DNA from: Arenimonas maotaiensis
GTDB lineage: Bacteria > Pseudomonadota > Gammaproteobacteria > Xanthomonadales > Xanthomonadaceae
Reading direction: 5' to 3'
DNA: 64,000 nt
Assembly (NCBI RefSeq): GCF_014638745.1
Contig: NZ_BMFO01000003.1
Span: 1 to 64,000, forward strand
Shown here: positions 62,300 through 64,000 of the stretch, piece by piece
Numbering within the stretch: position 1 is the stretch's first letter
How the letters are laid out: each line of letters starts with the position of its first letter
Notes under the pieces: model-generated
Seen by the model: the letters and a program-made list of their open reading frames with translations, nothing else
What the model was told of the DNA's origin: nothing
The model's database searches: none
Position numbers and translations under genes: made by a program

Positions 62300-62561
62300 C
62301 GCCGACGCCTCCGGCCACCAGCGGATCGAGCACGGTGGGGGGGAATTGCAGATGGAAGCCGCGTTCGGCCAGATTGCGCGCGAGCACGGCGGCATCGACC
62401 CGGGCCAGGCGGCGGCCGGTCGTCAACTCGAATTCAAGCACGAACTGCCAGGGTTTCAAGGGTGCTTGCACCGCCTCGGGCACGGCTCCGAAAGCGTCAC
62501 GTGCCGGCACATACAGGTAGGTATCCGGTTTGCGCAGGGATTTGTAGACGAACACGGGCAT
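62292..62561 (-). CDS. ycgL: YcgL-domain protein
   Basis: An 89-residue protein of the YcgL family. VYKSLRKPDTYLYVPARDAFGAVPEAV and GFHLQFPPTVLDPLV are the conserved ends of the domain, an alpha/beta fold of unknown function. It is upstream of and overlaps the large ankyrin gene by 8 bases. In many gammaproteobacteria ycgL lies near rnd, which is not visible here. It is divergent from the S9 peptidase gene, 100 bases apart. Confidence 0.9.
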   Translation of the reverse strand: MPVFVYKSLRKPDTYLYVPARDAFGAVPEAVQAPLKPWQFVLEFELTTGRRLARVDAAVLARNLAERGFHLQFPPTVLDPLVAGGVGDG

Positions 62562-62661
62562 ACGCGGTCCAAGGCCTTTGCGTCATTGTCACCCACATCG
62601 CCGTTTCAGGAAAGGCCTATTTGTTGTTAGGCTATGGGGGTTTACCGTCGAGGAATCCCGC

Positions 62662-64000
62662 ATGTCCGCACGTCTTCCGCTTCTGCTTTCGGCCGCCCTG
62701 TTGGCGGCGTCCGCGTCCGCGCAAACCCCGATCACGCTCGACCAGGCGATGGCCCATCCGGACTGGATCGGCACGCCGGTGGAATCGGCTTGGTGGAGCG
62801 CCGACTCGCGTAGCGTCCTGTACCGCCAGAAGCTGGCCGGCAGTCCGGTGCGCGGCATGTTCCGCATCGATCCGGCCGGCGGCGCGGGCGAACGCGTGGA
62901 CCAGAGTGCCTGGGCCGACGTCGACGAAGCCGCGCAGCGCTTCGACCGCGAACGCCGGCGCGCGGTGTTCGTGCGCCAGGGTGACGTGTTCCTGCGCGAG
63001 CTCGGCACCGGCAGGCTGCAGCAGCTGACCCGCAGCGCCGAGAACGAATCGGCCGCGATGTTCGCCAGTGACGCCCGGCGCGTGCTGTTCCGTCGCGGCA
63101 ACGACTGGTTCGCCTGGAACACCAACGGCCTGATCGAACCGGTGCTGCAGCTGAAGACCGAGAACGATCCGGACAAGGCGCCGCCGGCCAACGCCGCCAC
63201 CGCGCACGAACTGCGCCTGATCGCCACGCTGGCGCGCCAGAAGGCCGAACGCGAGGCGCTGAAGGCCGACCGCGAGGCGCGGCGCACCGGCGACGGCAGC
63301 GGCGCCGCGTTGCCGGTGTATCTCGGCAACAAGGTGACGGTCGAAGCGAGTTCGCTGTCGCCGGACGGCCGCTACGCGCTGGTGGTGACCGCCGAGAAAG
63401 GCGCCGACGAAGGCCGCACCGGCAAGATGCCGCTGTACGTGACCGAAAGCGGCTTCGAGGAGTTCGAGGACGTGCGCACGCGCGTCGGCCGCAATCCGCC
63501 GCTGCCCCACAAAGTCTGGCTGGTGGACGTGGCCGCCCGCTCCGTGCGCGAACTGGACGTTTCCGCTCTGCCCGGCATCAAGACCGACCCGCTGGCCGAC
63601 CTGCGCAAGGCGCAGAAGCTGGAAGCGCTGAAAGGCAACCGCGCGGTACGCGCCGATGTACCGGCGGTGTGGAGCGACGACGGCTCGCAGGTGGCGTTGA
63701 TGCTGCGCGCGGTCGACAACAAGGACCGCTGGCTGGTCGGCGTCGACTTCGCCGCCGGCACGCTGCAGGTGCGCCACCGCCTGACCGACCCGGCCTGGAT
63801 CAACTGGAGCTTCAACGAATTCGGCTTCCTGCCCGACAACCGCTTCTGGTTCCTGTCCGAACAGAGCGGCTACAGCCATCTGTATCTCGGCGACGGCAAG
63901 ACCGCCAAAGCGCTGACCGCCGGCAACTACGAAGCCAGCTCGGTGCAATGGAACGCCGACGGCAGCCAGGCCTATTTCCTGTGCAACCGCGCCTGGCCGG
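62662..64000 (+). CDS. S9 / DPP-IV-type prolyl peptidase, N-terminal part
   Basis: The frame is open from ATG 62662 to the window edge (446 codons visible). MSARLPLLLSAALLAASASA is a signal peptide, so the enzyme is periplasmic or secreted, and GAGGAA lies 8 bases before the start. The visible part is the N-terminal beta-propeller of dipeptidyl-peptidase-IV-like enzymes: SADSRSVLYRQ, ASSLSPDGRYALVV, VPAVWSDDGSQVALMLRAVDNKDRW, LSEQSGYSHLYL. The catalytic hydrolase domain with the Ser-Asp-His triad must lie beyond the window, so activity cannot be confirmed. The gene is cut by the window edge only. Confidence 0.85.
   Translation, partial: MSARLPLLLSAALLAASASAQTPITLDQAMAHPDWIGTPVESAWWSADSRSVLYRQKLAGSPVRGMFRIDPAGGAGERVDQSAWADVDEAAQRFDRERRRAVFVRQGDVFLRELGTGRLQQLTRSAENESAAMFASDARRVLFRRGNDWFAWNTNGLIEPVLQLKTENDPDKAPPANAATAHELRLIATLARQKAEREALKADREARRTGDGSGAALPVYLGNKVTVEASSLSPDGRYALVVTAEKGADEGRTGKMPLYVTESGFEEFEDVRTRVGRNPPLPHKVWLVDVAARSVRELDVSALPGIKTDPLADLRKAQKLEALKGNRAVRADVPAVWSDDGSQVALMLRAVDNKDRWLVGVDFAAGTLQVRHRLTDPAWINWSFNEFGFLPDNRFWFLSEQSGYSHLYLGDGKTAKALTAGNYEASSVQWNADGSQAYFLCNRAWP

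Noticed and set aside
1-64000. CRISPR array, prophage or rRNA operon
   Set aside because: No regularly spaced repeats with unique spacers, phage structural genes or rRNA sequence were seen.

Overview
The window is GC-rich, densely packed and carries no rRNA, prophage or CRISPR. Gene content and order point to a gammaproteobacterium of the order Xanthomonadales (Lysobacterales). Supporting features are the divergent rhlB / trxA-rho block, a Rho with a long basic low-complexity N-terminus, ftsE-ftsX close to rpoH, a single fused indolepyruvate ferredoxin oxidoreductase of about 1170 residues, phhA, and an L,D-transpeptidase next to an RlmI-type methyltransferase. The genus cannot be fixed from the sequence alone.

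Layout. 1-632 is the end of an integron gene-cassette array: two attC sites frame one complete cassette with an unknown gene. 657-11579 is mixed housekeeping and accessory genes: a Tat-exported serine hydrolase, small lipoprotein and secreted proteins, two tandem GFA-fold proteins, a photolyase-family flavoprotein, an ElaA-type acetyltransferase, gamma-glutamyltransferase, two unrelated 2OG-Fe(II) oxygenases and a GIY-YIG protein. 11586-14588 is a copper-efflux module (copA-copZ and divergent cueR) with a readable CueR-type promoter. 14728-21278 holds the fused oxidoreductase and a GAF-GAF-GGDEF-EAL protein. 21311-27253 is read leftward: folE, an MFS exporter, an L,D-transpeptidase, rlmI, and an OmpR-type regulator with an Hpt-like protein. 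27303-37923 holds a manganese (yybP-ykoY) riboswitch before a TerC/Alx protein, a rhomboid protease, phhA, a GGDEF protein, an MgtC/DUF4010 protein, fbp, a third 2OG oxygenase, cardiolipin synthase and pdxJ.

38749-46703 is the signalling-rich part: tRNA-Arg, two NarL-type kinase/regulator pairs with the genes of each pair divergent, a seven-repeat RCC1-like exported protein overlapping one kinase gene, then an AT-rich gene for a LuxR-type protein with a degenerate receiver, and rpoH. A second, diverged copy of the last 22 codons of rpoH lies on the other side of the AT-rich gene, so the insert looks like a small island that entered the 3' end of rpoH. A CIRCE-type inverted repeat sits just before the rpoH start codon.

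46776-53864 is core cell biology: an overlapping operon ftsE-ftsX-dual receiver-ung, then rhlB, trxA and rho. 53890-64000 holds yqhA, a secreted beta-propeller protein, a CPA2 antiporter with an RCK domain, a 1029-residue membrane-anchored ankyrin protein coupled to ycgL, and the N-terminal part of an S9/DPP-IV-type peptidase cut by the window edge. No intergenic stretch exceeds about 300 bases.
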